DNA from: Aplectana chamaeleonis
Lineage: Eukaryota; Nematoda; Chromadorea; Rhabditida; Cosmocercidae
Direction: 5' to 3'
Length of the DNA: 64,000 nt
NCBI GenBank assembly: GCA_029168955.1
Contig: JAPDOI010000066.1
Span: forward strand, 1,674,501-1,738,500
Shown here: piece after piece, positions 11,263-23,475 of the stretch
How the letters are laid out: the number at the start of each line of letters is the position of its first letter
Numbering within the stretch: position 1 is the first letter of the stretch
The notes under the pieces: generated by a model
Seen by the model: only the letters and a program-made list of their open reading frames with translations
Database searches by the model: none
What the model was told of the DNA's origin: nothing
Position numbers and translations under genes: made by a program

Positions 11263-11694
11263 ATTCTGTAAAAAAGGGGTCTCCCAAGCAAAAGTGGTTT
11301 GGTTCGCGTTACAAACGTTTCAACAAAAAGGGAACAATAGGGAAGTGGAATGAGGAGAGTGTACAAAAAATGAACAATATCCTCTAAAAACTCTTTTCTT
11401 GGTCGAAACTTCTAAAGAGCGGAAACAAACCGTTGCGGTTCTGTATGAGGAAGTGATATATAAATATTTTATCGGCACTCATATAATCAAAGTCCTTTAT
11501 GCAGCCAAAAGCGCTTCCTCATAGAGAACCGCAACGGTTTGTTTCCGCTCTTTAGAAGTTTCTGACCAAGAAAAGAGTTTTTAGAGGATATTGTTCATTT
11601 TTTTGTACTCTCATTCCACTTCCCTATTGTTCCCTTTTTGTTGAAACGTTTGTAACGCGAACCAAACCACTTTGCTTGGGAGACCCCACAGAAT
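11263..11694. repeat. large inverted repeat, arms about 190 bp
   Basis: The left arm from about 11263 contains GGGGTCTCCCAAGC, GTTTGGTTCGCGTTAC and CGGAAACAAACCG. The right arm repeats these in inverted order down to GCTTGGGAGACCCC near 11690. The arms differ at few positions and surround roughly 60 bp. It may be a MITE with very long termini. There is no coding sequence. Confidence 0.85.
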
Positions 11695-11829
11695 TGTTCA
11701 CTTTTTCTTGATATTACGCTGTAATATCCCATGCAAGAATTTCGAACAAAGACCTCTTCATCTCCCCACTAGATCAGTCCTCTTTCTGTGATCACAAGAA
11801 TCAATGACCCAACCTGTTATAAAACTATC

Positions 11830-12068
11830 TCAGAAAAATCACCCGATGTGGCTTGCGCGACCGATGTTCACATGATATAAGCTAATAAATGAGTGATATC
11901 CATGATATCGTTTTACATAATTCATTCATGTTGATCGCGTCAGCCACAGCTGGCTACAACGGGTGTTATTTGCAACCTTCATGTTTTTCATACGTATCGA
12001 ACGGGTCGGCCACGGTGATTCTCTCAACCAACTCTGACAGGGGCCTTAGGCCCCGGTGATAGTTAGTC
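11830..12068. repeat. dispersed repeat, copy 1 of the CACATGATATAAG family
   Basis: GTTCACATGATATAAG, TGATATCCATGATATCG and CGTATCGAACGGGTCGG occur here and again, in the same order and orientation, at 19380-19600. The final third resembles the GTATCGACCGGG family at 2080-2271. No gene is seen between 11695 and 12408. Confidence 0.65.
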
Positions 12069-12408
12069 GCTCAGACGTAGCCAGCCCGGTCGATAATCAT
12101 GAAAGCCTGCTGGCCTACAGCGGGATGCAGAATCTGCCCGCAGTTCTTGGCTTGCGAATGAAACTACATAACTCAAAACCTTCTCAGTCCGAAACTACCT
12201 TCCATTCCATTTTGACACTTTCACATTAGTGGAACAAAGCAGTTTTCCATACTCCATTATTTCGTTTCCTCCGCCCATTCCTTCGCAGAACAACCGCTTT
12301 GATTCAAGGAATTTGATATGAAAAAGCTCTGCTGAGCTGCGAATGGAGATAGCTCTAACAATTTGTTTTTGAATTTAGATGCTGATAAACAACTACCATT
12401 TATTGCAG

Positions 12409-12679
12409 AAAAACCAGTAGGCTGGTGATGAAGATAGAGGAGCACTCAAAATGGGATTGTGTGAATGGCCTCAGCGCGTTACAGGAAACAGAAGAGCAGC
12501 CTGGCGACATGACCTACATAATATCTCAAGCTTTCTGCACGCTATGCTTTGTCATCAGCACACTTTTAGAAAAGTTTTTCAAGGTGTTCTCGGACTCCTT
12601 CGCAAATTCCGATGCATCCAGCACACTATCTCAGACGGCTAGCGCAAATCTCAAAACTCTTGCTCATTCTTTTGGGTAA
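12409..12679 (+). CDS. candidate terminal exon, hypothetical protein
   Basis: A TTTATTGCAG acceptor opens a 90-codon frame to a TAA. It includes KIEEHSKWDCVNGLSAL, a hydrophobic stretch AFCTLCFVISTLL that could be a membrane segment, and a Ser/Thr-rich end SDASSTLSQTASANLKT. Upstream exons were not found. A competing reading splices at GGCTG|GTGATG and rejoins at GCGTTACAG. I do not recognise the protein, and the frame may be fortuitous; it lies directly before the 42-bp satellite. Confidence 0.3.
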
Positions 12680-12798
12680 CCTGCACAATTTTCCGGATGA
12701 CCAGTGACGGGTCCGGGACTCCTAATCACTCTACGGGGTTTCCTTCACAATTTCTCGGATGACCAGCAATCGGTCCCGAGCACCCGCCCACTCTCCGG

Positions 12799-15700
12799 TT
12801 TTCCACGACGTCCCGATGACGTCAGCAGAAGCTCGAACCACTTTTTCACGACGTCCCGATGACGTCTACAGAAGCCAGAAGCACTTTTCACGACGCCCCG
12901 CTGACGTCATCAAGCCCGAAGCACTTTTGGGACTATCATAGACGGGGAGGGTGCACCCACGATTAGCTCATGAAAATGAATGGGAAACCTGATAAAAGAT
13001 GTTTGATGCTGCTATCAATCATTGTTGTTGATGAAGTTCTGTAGAAATACTTCGATTGATAGCGTTATAGATCGGTGGTTCATTTCATTTCTGACTTGAC
13101 TCTTGAGTGCCCGTCTAGGATAGTCCGCACTTTTCAAGACGTCCCGATGGCGTAATCAGCAGCCTGAAGCACTTCTGACAATGTCGTGATGACGTCCTCA
13201 GGAGCCCGAAGCACTTTTCACGACGTCCCGATGACGTCATCAGAAGCCCGAAGCATTTTTCAAGACGTCCCGATGACGTCATCAGAAGCCCGAAGCACTT
13301 TTGACGACGTCCTGATGACGTCTTCAGGAGCCCGAAGCAGCACTTTCACGACGTCCCGATGACGTCATCAAAGCCTGAAGCACTTTCAAGACGTCCCGAT
13401 GACGTCATCAGAAGCCCGAAGCACTTTTCACGACGCCCCGCTGACGTCATCAGAAGCCCGGCGCACTTCTGACGATGTCGTGATGACGTCCTCAGGAGCC
13501 CGAAGCACTTTTCACGACGTCCCAATGACGTCACCAGAAGGCTGAAGCACTTTTCACGACCTCCCGATCACGTCATCAGATGCCCGAAGCACTTCTGACC
13601 ATGTCATGATGACGTCCTCAGAACGAAGCACTTTTCACGACGTCCCAATAACGTCATCAGAAGCCCAAAGCACTTCTGACGATGTCGTGATGACGTCTTC
13701 AGGAGCCCGAAGCAGCACTTTTCACGACGTCCCAATGACGTCATCAGAATCCCGAAGCACTTTTCACGACGTCCCGATAACGACATCAGAAGCCCAAAGC
13801 ACTTCTGACGATGTCATGATGACGTCCTCAGGAGCCCGAAGCAGCACTTTTCACGACGTCCCGATGACGTCATCAGAAGCCTGAAGCACTTTTCAAGACG
13901 TCCCGATGACGTCATCAGAAGCCCGAAGCACTTCTGACGATGTCATGATGACGTCTTCAGGAGCCCGAAGCACTTTTCACGACGTCCCAATGACGTCATC
14001 AGAATCCCGAAGCACTTTTCACGACGTCCCGATGACGTCATCAGAAGCCCGAAGCACTTTTGACGACGTCCTGATGACGTCTTCAGGAGCCCGAAGCAGC
14101 ACTTTTCACGACGTCCCGATGACGTCATCAGAAGCCTGAAGCACTTTTCAAGACGTCCCGATGACGTCATCAGAAGCCCGAAGCACTTTTCACGACGCCC
14201 CGCTGACGTCATCAGAAGCCCGGCGCACTTCTGACGATGTCGTGATGACGTCCTCAGGAGCCCGCAGCACTTTTCACGACGTCCCAATGACGTCATCAGA
14301 ATCTCGAAGCACTTTTCACGACGTCCCGATAACGTCATCAAAAGCCCGAAGCACTTCTGACGATGTCATGATGACGTCCTCAGGAGCCCGAAGCACTTTT
14401 CACGACGTCCCGATGACGTCATCAGAAGCCCGAAGCACTTCTGACGATGTCGTGATGACGTCACCAGGAGCCCGAAGCACTTTTCACGACGTCCCAATGA
14501 CGTCATCAGAATCCCGAAGCACTTTTCACGACGTCCCGATAACGTCATCAGAAGCCCGAAGCACTTCTGACGATGTCATGATAACGTCCTCAGGAGCCCG
14601 AAGCACTTTTCATGACGTCCCGATGACGTCATCAGAAGCCAGATGCACTTTTCCTGACGTCCCGATGACGTCATCAGAAGCCAGATGCACTTTTCACGAC
14701 GTCCCGATGACGTCATCAGAAGCCCGAAGCACTTTTCACGACGTCCCAATGACGTCATCAGAAGCCCGAAGCACTTCTGACGATGTCGTGATGACGTCCT
14801 CAGGAGCCCGAAGAACTTTTGACGACGTCCTGATGACGTCTTCAGGAGCCCGAAGCACTTTTCACGACGTCCCAATGACGTCATCAGAATCCCGAAGCAC
14901 TTTTTCACGACGTCCCAATGACGTCATCAGAAGCCCAAAGCACTTCTGACGATGTCGTGATGACGTCCTCAGGAGCCCGAAGCACTTTTCACGACGTCCC
15001 GATGACGTCATCAGAAGCCCGAAGCACTTTTTGACGACGTCCCGATGACGTCATCAGAAGCCCGAAGCACTTTTCGCGATGTCCAGATGACGTCATCAGA
15101 AACCCGAAGCACTTCTGACGATGTCGTGATGACGTCCTCAGAAGCCCGAAGAACTTTTGACGACGTCCTGATGACGTCTTCAGGAGCCCGAAGCACTTTT
15201 CACGACGTCCCAATCACGTCATCAGAATCAGCACTTTTCACGACGTCCCGATGACGTCATCAGAAGCCAGAAGCACTTTTCACGACGTCCCAATGACGTC
15301 ATCAGAAGCCCGAAGCACTTCTGACGATGTCGTGATGACGTCCTCAGGAGCCCGAAGCACTTTTCACGACGTCCCGATGACGTCTTCAGAAGCTCGAAGC
15401 ACTTTTCACGACGTCCGGTGACGTGATCAGAGACCCGAAGCACTTCTGACGATGTCGTGATGACGTCCTCAGGAGCCCGAAGCACTTTTGACGACGTCCC
15501 GATGACGTCATCAGAAGCCCGAAGCACTTTTCACGACGTCCCAATGACGTCATCAGAATCCCGAAGCACTTTTCACGACGTCCCGATGACGTCATCAGAA
15601 GCCCGAAGCACTTTTCACGACGTCCCAATGACGTCATCAGAAGCCTCGAAGCACTTCTGACGATGTCGTGATGACGTCCTCAGGAGCCCGAAGCACTTTT

Positions 15701-17955
15701 CACGACGTCCCGATGACGTCATCAGAAGCCCGAAGCACTTTTCACGACGTCCCGATGACGTCATCAGAGGCCCGAAGCACTTTTCGCGACGTCCCAGTGA
15801 CGTCATCAGAAAGCCCGAAGCACTTTTCACGACGTCCCAATGACGTCATCAGAAGCCCGAAGCACTTCTGACGATGTCGTGATGACGTCCTCAGGAGCCC
15901 GAAGCACTTTTCACGACGTCCCGATGACGTCATCAGAAGCCCGGTAAGCACTTTGACGACGTCCCGATGACGTCATCAGAAGCCCTGAAGCACTTTTCAC
16001 GACGTCCCACGACGTCATCAGAAGCCCGAAGCACTTCTGACGATGTCGTGATGACGTCCTCAGGAGCCCGAAGCACTTTTCACGACGTCCCGATGACGTC
16101 CTCAGGAGCTCCTGAAGCACTTTTCACGACGTCCTGATGACGTCTTCAGGAGCCCGAAGCACTTTTCACGACGTCCCAATGACGTCATCAGAATCCCGAA
16201 GCACTTTTCACGACGTCCCGATGACGTCATCAGAAGCCCGAAGCACTTTTCACGACGTGACGTCATCAGAAGCCCGAAGCACTTCTGACGATGTCGTGAT
16301 GACGTCCTCAGGAGCCCGAAGCACTTTTCACGACGTCCCGATGACGTCATCAGAAGCCCGAAGCACTTTGACGACGTCCCGATGACGTCATCAGGAAGCC
16401 CGAAGCACTCTTTCACGACGTCCCAATGACGTCATCAGAAGCCCGAAGCACTTCTGACGATGTCGTGATGACGTCCTCAGGAGCCCTGAAGTACTTTTCA
16501 CGACGTCCCGATGACGTCCTCAGAGCCAAGCACTTTTCACGACGTCCCGATGACGTCATCAGAAGCCCGAAGCACTTTTGACGACGTCCCGATGACGTCA
16601 TCAGAAGCCCGAAGCACTTTTCGTGATGTCCAGATGACGTCATCAGAAACCCGAAGCACTTCTGACGATGTCCTGATGACGTCCTCAGAAGCCCGAAGAA
16701 CTTTGACGACGTCCTGATGACGTCTTCAGGAGCCCGAAGCACTTTTTCACGACGTCCCAATGACGTCATCAGAATCCCGAAGCACTTTTCACGACGTCCC
16801 GATGACGTCATCAGAAGCCCGAAGCACTTTTCACGACGTCCCAATGACGTCATCAGAAGCCCGAAGCACTTCTGACGATGTCGTGATGACGTCCTCAGGA
16901 GCCCGAAGCACTTTTCACGACGTCCCGATGACGTCATCAGAAGCCCGAAGCACTTTTGACGACGTCCCGATGACGTCATCAGAAGCCCGAAGCACTTTTC
17001 GCGATGTCCAGATGACGTCATCAGAAACCCGAAGCACTTCTGACGATGTCGTGATGACGTCCTCAGGAGCCCGAAGAACTTTTGACGACGTCCTGATGAC
17101 GTCTTCAGGAGCCCGAAGCACTTTTCACGACGTCCCAATGACGTCATCAGAATCCCGAAGCACTTTTCACGACGTCCCGATGACGTCATCAGAAGCCCGA
17201 AGCACTTTTCACGACGTCCCAATGACGTCATCAGAAGCCCGAAGCACTTCTGACGATGTCGTGATGACGTCCTCAGGAGCCCGAAGCACTTTTTCACGAC
17301 GTCCCGATGACGTCACCAGAAGCCCGAAGCACTTTTGACGACGTCCCGATGACGTCATCAGAAGTCCGAAGCACTTTTCGCGATGTCCAGATGACGTCAT
17401 CAGAAACCCGAAGCATTTTCACGATCTCCCGATGACGTCATGAAGAGCCCGGAAGCACTTTTCACGATGTCCCGATGACGTCATGAGCCCGAAGCACTTT
17501 TCACGACGTCCCGATGACGTCATCAGAGGCCCGAAGCACTTTTCGCGACGTCCCAGTGACGTCATCAGAAAGCCCGAAGCACTTTTCACAACGTCACGAT
17601 GACGTCATCAGGAGCCCGAAGCACTTCTGACGACGTCACGATGACGTCATCAAGAGCCCCAAGCACTTTTCACGACGTCACGATGACGTCATCAGAAGCC
17701 CGAAGCACTTTTGACGACGTCCCGATGACGTCATCAGAAGCCCGAAGCACTTTTCACGACGCCCCGCTGACGTCATCAGAAGCCCGAAGCACTTTTCACG
17801 ACGTCACGATGACGTCATCAGGAGCCCGAAGCACTTCTGACGATGTCGTGATGACGTCCTCAGGAGCCCGAAGCACTTTTCGCGATGTCCAGATGACGTC
17901 ATCAGAAGCCCGAAGCACTTTTCATGACGTCCCGATGATGCCATCAGAATCCCCA
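12799..17955. repeat. 42-bp satellite with TGACGTCA palindromes
   Basis: The unit is built from CACGACGTCCCGATGACG, TCATCAGAAGCCCGAAGC and ACTTTT, 42 bp in all. From the length there are about 118 units. A second type, with GACGATGTCGTGATGACG and TCCTCAGGAGC, alternates in a loose higher-order pattern. Most type-1 units contain the 8-bp palindrome TGACGTCA. The array is interrupted by a MITE at 12929-13126. Its period is divisible by three, so frames of up to 294 codons are open on both strands; they are artefacts. Confidence 0.96.
12929..13126. mobile_element. G-tract MITE inserted in the 42-bp satellite
   Basis: GGGACTATCATAGACGGGG at the left is matched by the inverted GTCTAGGATAGTCC at the right. 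The 8-bp duplication GCACTTTT lies at 12921-12928 and 13127-13134 and is itself satellite sequence, so the array existed first. Complete relatives lie at 44363-44566 and 56491-56718. It is non-coding. Confidence 0.85.
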
Positions 17956-18372
17956 CTCACCTACAAATCGATCACTTACCAGCCTACGCACCCCCTACCA
18001 ACTTACCTGTCTGCCAAGCTGATTGCCTTCGACCATTGGCAGTGGCTATTAGCAGTGAGAACTGAAAAGCGTGACGGCCCACGGCCTACGGCCCACGGCC
18101 TACGGCCCACGGCCTACGGCCTACGGCTCACGGCCTACGGCGCACACCATGAAATTTCCTTAAGCTTTCGGGCTCACAACTTTGTTATTTGTGAACCAAT
18201 TTTGTTGAAATTCGGACAGCAGGTGTATTCTGGACCCCTTCGCTTATATCCAGAAGGAAATCTTCAGAAATTTTGTTTCAAAGATTCTATAAACTATTTT
18301 ATAAAAATCAAAGTGATCACAAGGCCTAGGCAAAACCAAACCTCTCCAGCCGCTTCGCGGCTGGAGCGATAC
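17956..18372 (+). other. tail of the TGACGTCA array ending in a TTC-loop hairpin
   Basis: About 400 bp of non-repetitive sequence follow the array and end with AACCAAACCT and a perfect 10-bp stem, CTCCAGCCGC / GCGGCTGGAG, with loop TTC (18344-18366). The same motif plus hairpin recurs at 56600-56633, and the variant RCCAAAYCT plus hairpin closes the tails at 26499 and 32421. The arrangement resembles Helitron-type 3' ends, but no Rep/helicase frame is present. Confidence 0.5.
18074..18142. repeat. heptamer minisatellite CCYACGG
   Basis: CCTACGG and CCCACGG alternate about ten times. The tract lies in the tail of the TGACGTCA array and is not coding. Confidence 0.9.
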
Positions 18373-18419
18373 AGGCCTGAGCCAACTCGTCCACCAATTT
18401 TTCACCCTTAAACTGTAGG

Positions 18420-20353
18420 CATTTTTAGGAAGCCATAACTCTGTTCACAGGGGGTCTTGGACGGTATCAGAGATATCACGGTGATCAGCATGACTCTCTC
18501 CAAGATGAGCGTAAAAACTCAAAAATTTTTCGGGTGTTCTGTGCCTTTAAGACAGGATTTTCCCACTGAATGGCATGGCATTTACCGTAACCTAGTGTAA
18601 ACGTCAGAATTTCGACTCGTGTCGGAAATAAATTCTAAAACACCCTGAAATTTCCCTAATGCCTGCCTCCTATGTACCTTGCCGCGAGGTATTGGAAAAC
18701 GCCAATCACTTTTTTCAGAGTGGTTTCATGCCGCTGCGGAAAGCATATTCGAATTCAACGTTTGAATTGGTTCTAAAAGAGTATACATCATCCTGAATAG
18801 CCTGGCCGACTAAAAGTGGTTCTCTGGTAAGTAGTGACACAACTTATCTGTCTGACATATTTCCAAAACAATTGAGGCCATATCAGGCCTATCCTATCAA
18901 TAGCCGGAAGGGATATAAAAGAGGTTCATCCATCGGTATGCCTCACTCCGTCAGTTCGGCCTCCTGCCATCGTCTCCACTGAGGTTGGATTATCTCGAAG
19001 ACAGCTCCTATTACCAGAAGACGCACATGGGCCACATGATCCAAACACTGGACCCGCACGGCGCTACGACGCCGTTTGCCGGGACAGGGGCTCTCAACAC
19101 CGAGCAAGTTGTCCCATTTTGCAGTTCGAAATGTCACGTCACTCAGCGCGAACGAAGTAGTCCCGAGTGGAATTAGAGTCGCGAAAGGCGGGACAACTCC
19201 TCGCTCGGTGTGTAGAGAGCACCTGTCCCGCGTTTGCTCTCGCTTTCAGAACCCTGTCACGTTTGTCGCTTTTGAAGTGTTCCTAACAGACGTTTCAGAA
19301 GTTAGGCCTCGGTCATAGTTGCATGATCGGTGTTGCCAGCCCCGTCGATAATCATGAAAGACATGTATGAGGTGGGATGCAGAAAATACCCGATGTGGCT
19401 GACCCGACCTCTGTTCACATGATATAAGGTAAGAAATGAATGATATCCATGATATCGTACCACATATTTCATACATATTGACCGTGTCAGACACACATGG
19501 ATACACCGTGTGTTTCTTGGAACCTCCATCGTCCATGTTTCTCATACGTATCGACCGGGCTGGCCACGGTGATTTTCTCGACTAACTCTGACAGGGGCCT
19601 TATCAGCAATCAAGCAGTGACTTGAGCTGCTGTGGCAAAGATAGCTTTCAATCGGCAATCCGGGATCATTACGCGGGTGATCGAGGAAAGTCTAACCGGA
19701 CCACAGCTACGATAGTAACACCGGACTGGACGGACGGCGCTGAATGGCGTCCCCGGGCTGATAGCGTAAAGATGTTAGAGCTCTGATCGGAAGGACCATG
19801 GGTATTGAAGTTTTGGCCGGATTGCGGGCATCTGCGGAGTTTGTCGGCCGTATAGCGGAAAACACTAGGGTAGTGCCTCCAAGTCGGGTTGGACCTTGGA
19901 CGATGGCGGTCGGACCGCCGGGTGGGTGTTGTTTGGTCCGCCATGCGCACGCGTTCCGACCGATGTTACTGCTCGAGAATGGTTGAACCCGGCCTAGAGA
20001 TACCGCTCTGCTGCTGCCCGCTATATGACCAACAAGCTCCGCTTGGGCCCGTGATCTGACAGAAACGTGAAGAGCTGACGTCGGCCCGACCAGCCCCTTA
20101 GCATCCTCTCGCAGTCATGATTTTACTTACCGCCAATCGCCCGCCATGCTCCCTCGATCAACTCAGAGAGGCCTTTCAGGCCCCTGTCAGACCGGTGTTA
20201 GGTCAATGGTATACTTTGTCGGTGTCATGAGCGACAGTCATGACATTTAGCACGAATCGTGGCGGGACCAGCATGGGAGCAACGGCACTGGCCCTAGTAG
20301 GAACAGTTGTCGCGTGACCGTTGCAGCGACGTGTTGCGGGAGGCTGGCATGTA
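18420..20353. other. repeat-derived stretch without recognised gene
   Basis: It contains a fragment of the GTACGATTTCAGAG family (18420-18510), an inverted pair around 19070-19210 sharing CCGAGCAAGTTGTCCC / GGGACAACTCCTCG-type blocks, and copy 2 of the CACATGATATAAG family (19380-19600). A block at 19880-19985 recurs at 47990-48105 and 36592-36655. A TATAAAAG box at 18915 has no gene following it. Confidence 0.5.
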
Positions 20354-20473
20354 CCTAGTGCATACTTCTGGTGTCGCGCGATGCGTCATAGTGACTGTAG
20401 TGGATATCGACGGAAAAGCGATATGCCCTATATGCGCTGTCGCAGTGGCGTGCCGCGACAAGTATGCACTAGG
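20354..20473. mobile_element. short MITE with CCTAGTGCATACTT termini
   Basis: A perfect 14-bp terminal inverted repeat, CCTAGTGCATACTT / AAGTATGCACTAGG, is followed inside by related GTCGCG-rich blocks. No target duplication is clear. The interval 20474-21687 shows no convincing gene. Confidence 0.6.
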
Positions 20474-21696
20474 CCATACTGCAAATATGCCGATGCCTGC
20501 ATGTATAATGAGGGCGGTGGAACATTTGAATTGATGGTGCGCAGTTTCAGCGCTTGTGGCGCGGCATTCAGATTAGGGCGCGTCAACTACATAGCCATAC
20601 AAACTTATTGTACATATTGTTAAATCAGAAGTTTGAAAGGCTGCAAAAAAAAGCTGTGTATAATTTTTTTCACAGTCCCATTACCTCGAATTTCAAACGC
20701 TTGGTGATTCGAAATTTCATTACCGAAGGGTTACCACCCGTTGGTTATGGCAAAAACCCTGCGATTTGCCAACGTGGTTTGCCAACGTCCACCACCTTGC
20801 CTCGCCTGAATCCCTGTATCCAGTCGGGTTAGGAAATTGCACTGTGACAATTTGTGGGCAAGGGCATTGAAAACAGTTGATTGAACCTGGAACTGATTCT
20901 TTTCAGGTTGTAAACAGTTGCGATTCTGCTTTTGATTCGCAGAAACCGCTTTTCTACAAATTCGACAACGTTTTTGTAGCTTTTTTTAGGAAGTTGTATT
21001 TTTTTCCTGCCGGAAAGTTCACGATTTTCCTTCGAACTTTTGGTTTTTCCCCGAAAATTTTTACGATCCCCACCATCATCCGTTGGCAAGCTATCCACAC
21101 CCGCTGGACCCTGCTGGCATAGGAAGAGACTGAGCAAAGTATACGTTATAGAGTATTTGCATGATTCTCACTAATTCAGTTGGTGCAATTTCACCACATG
21201 CGGAAAGACAGGAGCCTGGATCGCCAACGGAGGCTATTACAAGTAGAATGAGAAATCTGAAGAGCGGACACCGGTTTACTACGATCCTTATGAGTCACAC
21301 ATCTACTATTAGGTGTATCAGACTTTTTAATGTAATTTTTTTGTTTGGTTGGTAAAAACCATCCAATAAACATTGTGAAAAAAAGGTTGCTGCATAGCCA
21401 TAGTTACTCATAGTACATGAGGTGATTCCCAAATGCATTGGCCACTTGAGAAAATTAAATGATTCGTCATTGAAAATGAAAATTTGCGCTGATATCATAT
21501 GCCTGATAGCTTTATCAGTCATTGTTTTCGTGGAGATTCCACGGAAACACTCCGATTTCTGAAAGCGGCATCATTCATTCCTCAACTGAATCCTGAGTGC
21601 CCCCCCCCCCGAACTAGTGTCATACATCCCTGACTGGTAAAACATTGCGAGTGGAGGTGGTCTCAGGGTTTTCGTCCCAACGTTGGGAGGCTAAAC

Positions 21697-22093
21697 ACAG
21701 AATTATAAAATTCAAACCGCAGATTCTATCCAAAGTAACCCAATGGTCATGATAATAGTAATGAAAACAACTCCATCCATTTGTTGCTACGATGAAGCGT
21801 ATGTCGGTGGAGTAAGGTCATGCTCCCTACAAGGAATGCATCCACATGCTGCATTCTGGGTTTCACCTACTCAATTGTTGCCCCAGCTGTTTCAGTTTTC
21901 GTTCCAACTCCAAACTCCTGCGCTTCAATGCTACCCAACTTTCGCTCTCGGCGACATTCACCAAACGGTCATAAAGAATCTCATTCCACAAGTATCCAAG
22001 TTGATTCCTCTCAAGGAGCATGATATCCTTCACTCTATCATGTCCATTGGGTTACGGTGGATGGAATCTGCGGTTTGAGTTTTATAATTCTAT
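21697..22093. mobile_element. MULE-like MITE with perfect 9-bp target duplication
   Basis: AGGCTAAAC flanks the element at 21688-21696 and 22094-22102. The element runs from ACAGAATTATAAAATTC to TTTTATAATTCTAT, with inverted termini of more than 55 bp containing CCGCAGATTC and TAACCCAATGG. It is shorter than its relative at 2272-2833. The 9-bp duplication with long termini supports a Mutator-like origin. No coding capacity. Confidence 0.85.
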
Positions 22094-22498
22094 AGGCTAA
22101 ACTTGAAGGTAAGGTCCGGTCGAACTTTGACACTGCCGGGATTCGCGTTAGATAGAAAGGACTGGCCCAGCTAAACACCTCAATATTTCCTTAACTATAT
22201 GGTTCACCGAAATGTTAAAAGGGCATGGTGCGGTTGCGGACTCGTGCTAACATACGGTAGTCTGATTGTGTTATCATTCATTTTTCCGAAATAACTGAGA
22301 TTGGTCGGTGAGTTTTTGTTTCCACTCTCACATTTTCACCTGTTTTCATTGCTTCCACAGATGTTGTCATCTTGGTGACAACACAAACTCACCGATCTAT
22401 CACAGCTATATAGGAAAAAAGAGTGATACCACTAGCAAACTACCGTACAGTTCACTTCCGCACTGCCGTTCAGTCCGCAAAGTGCGCGCTGATTGCGA

Positions 22499-22648
22499 AA
22501 TCGTGCTGCGGCGCGGCTGCGAGTATCCTCAGACAGGGGTGGTGGATCACCCAGGCGGTGGGATCACCCGTACACCAAAGGCAAAAAGCGCCCGGGTGAT
22601 CCCACATCATTGTCTGAGGATACTCGCATCTGCGCCGCAGCACAATTA
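22499..22648. repeat. palindrome preceding satellite block 1
   Basis: TGCTGCGGCGC, GCGAGTATCCTCAGACA and GGATCACCC appear again in inverted order as GGGTGATCC, TGTCTGAGGATACTCGC and GCGCCGCAGCA. The arms are about 60 bp. It stands at the left edge of the CTACGGCGTCC satellite, and no gene overlaps it. Confidence 0.75.
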
Positions 22649-22652
22649 TATT

Positions 22653-23475
22653 GGGTCCCGCACTTTCTACGGCGTCCGGCGCACTGTTATTTGGGTCCCA
22701 CACACTTTCTACGGCGTTCTGCGCACTCTCATTTGGGTCCCACACACTTTCTTACGGCGATCCTTGCGCATCTCTTCATTTTGGGTCCACACACAGTTTC
22801 TACGGCGTCCGGCGCCACTGGGTTATTCGGGTCCCGCACGCTTTCTACGGCGTTCTGCGCGGGCACCCATTTGGGTCCCACACACTTTCTACGGCGTCCT
22901 GCGCACACTCATTTGGGTCCTGCACACTTTCTACGGCGTCCTGCGCACACTCATTTGGGTCCACGACTTTTCTACGGCGTCCGACGCACTGTTATTTGGG
23001 TCCCACACACTTTCTTACGGCGTCCTGCACTCATTTTGGTCCCGCACACTTTCTACGCCGCGTCAGCGGCGCTACTGTTATTTGGGTCCCACACACTTTC
23101 TACGGCATTCTGCGCACACTCATTTGGGTCACGCACACTCTCATTTGGGTCCGCACACCTGGCTTTCTGCGGCGATCGACTACATCTCAATTTAGACCCA
23201 GTGCACACTTTCTACGGCATCCGACGCACTCATTCTTGGGTCCCGCACCCTTTCTAGGGCGTGCGGCGTACTCTTATTTGGAGTCCACGCACACTTTCTG
23301 CGGCGTCCGGGACCTTTACTGTTATTTGGGTCCCACACGACTTTCTACGGCGTTGTGCGCACAACCCATTTGGGTCCCTCACACTGTATACGGCGTCCGA
23401 AGCACTCTCATTTGAGTCCACACACTTTCTACGGCGTTCTGCGCACACCCATTTGGGTCACAAGCACGCTCGATG
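22653..23475. repeat. 42-bp CTACGGCGTCC satellite, block 1
   Basis: Units of the form TTTGGGTCCCACACACTT plus TCTACGGCGTCC plus GCGCACTCTCA repeat about every 42-43 bp, roughly 19 times, with many single-base insertions. The same family forms blocks 2 and 3. Open frames across it are artefacts of the period. Confidence 0.93.

Noticed and set aside
11018..11287. Poly-Glu and poly-Lys open frames
   Set aside because: They translate the (GAA)n tail of the RTE element.
12799..17338. CRISPR-like regular spacing and several 190-290 codon frames
   Set aside because: Units are contiguous and have no unique spacers. The organism is a eukaryote. The frames follow the 42-bp period.
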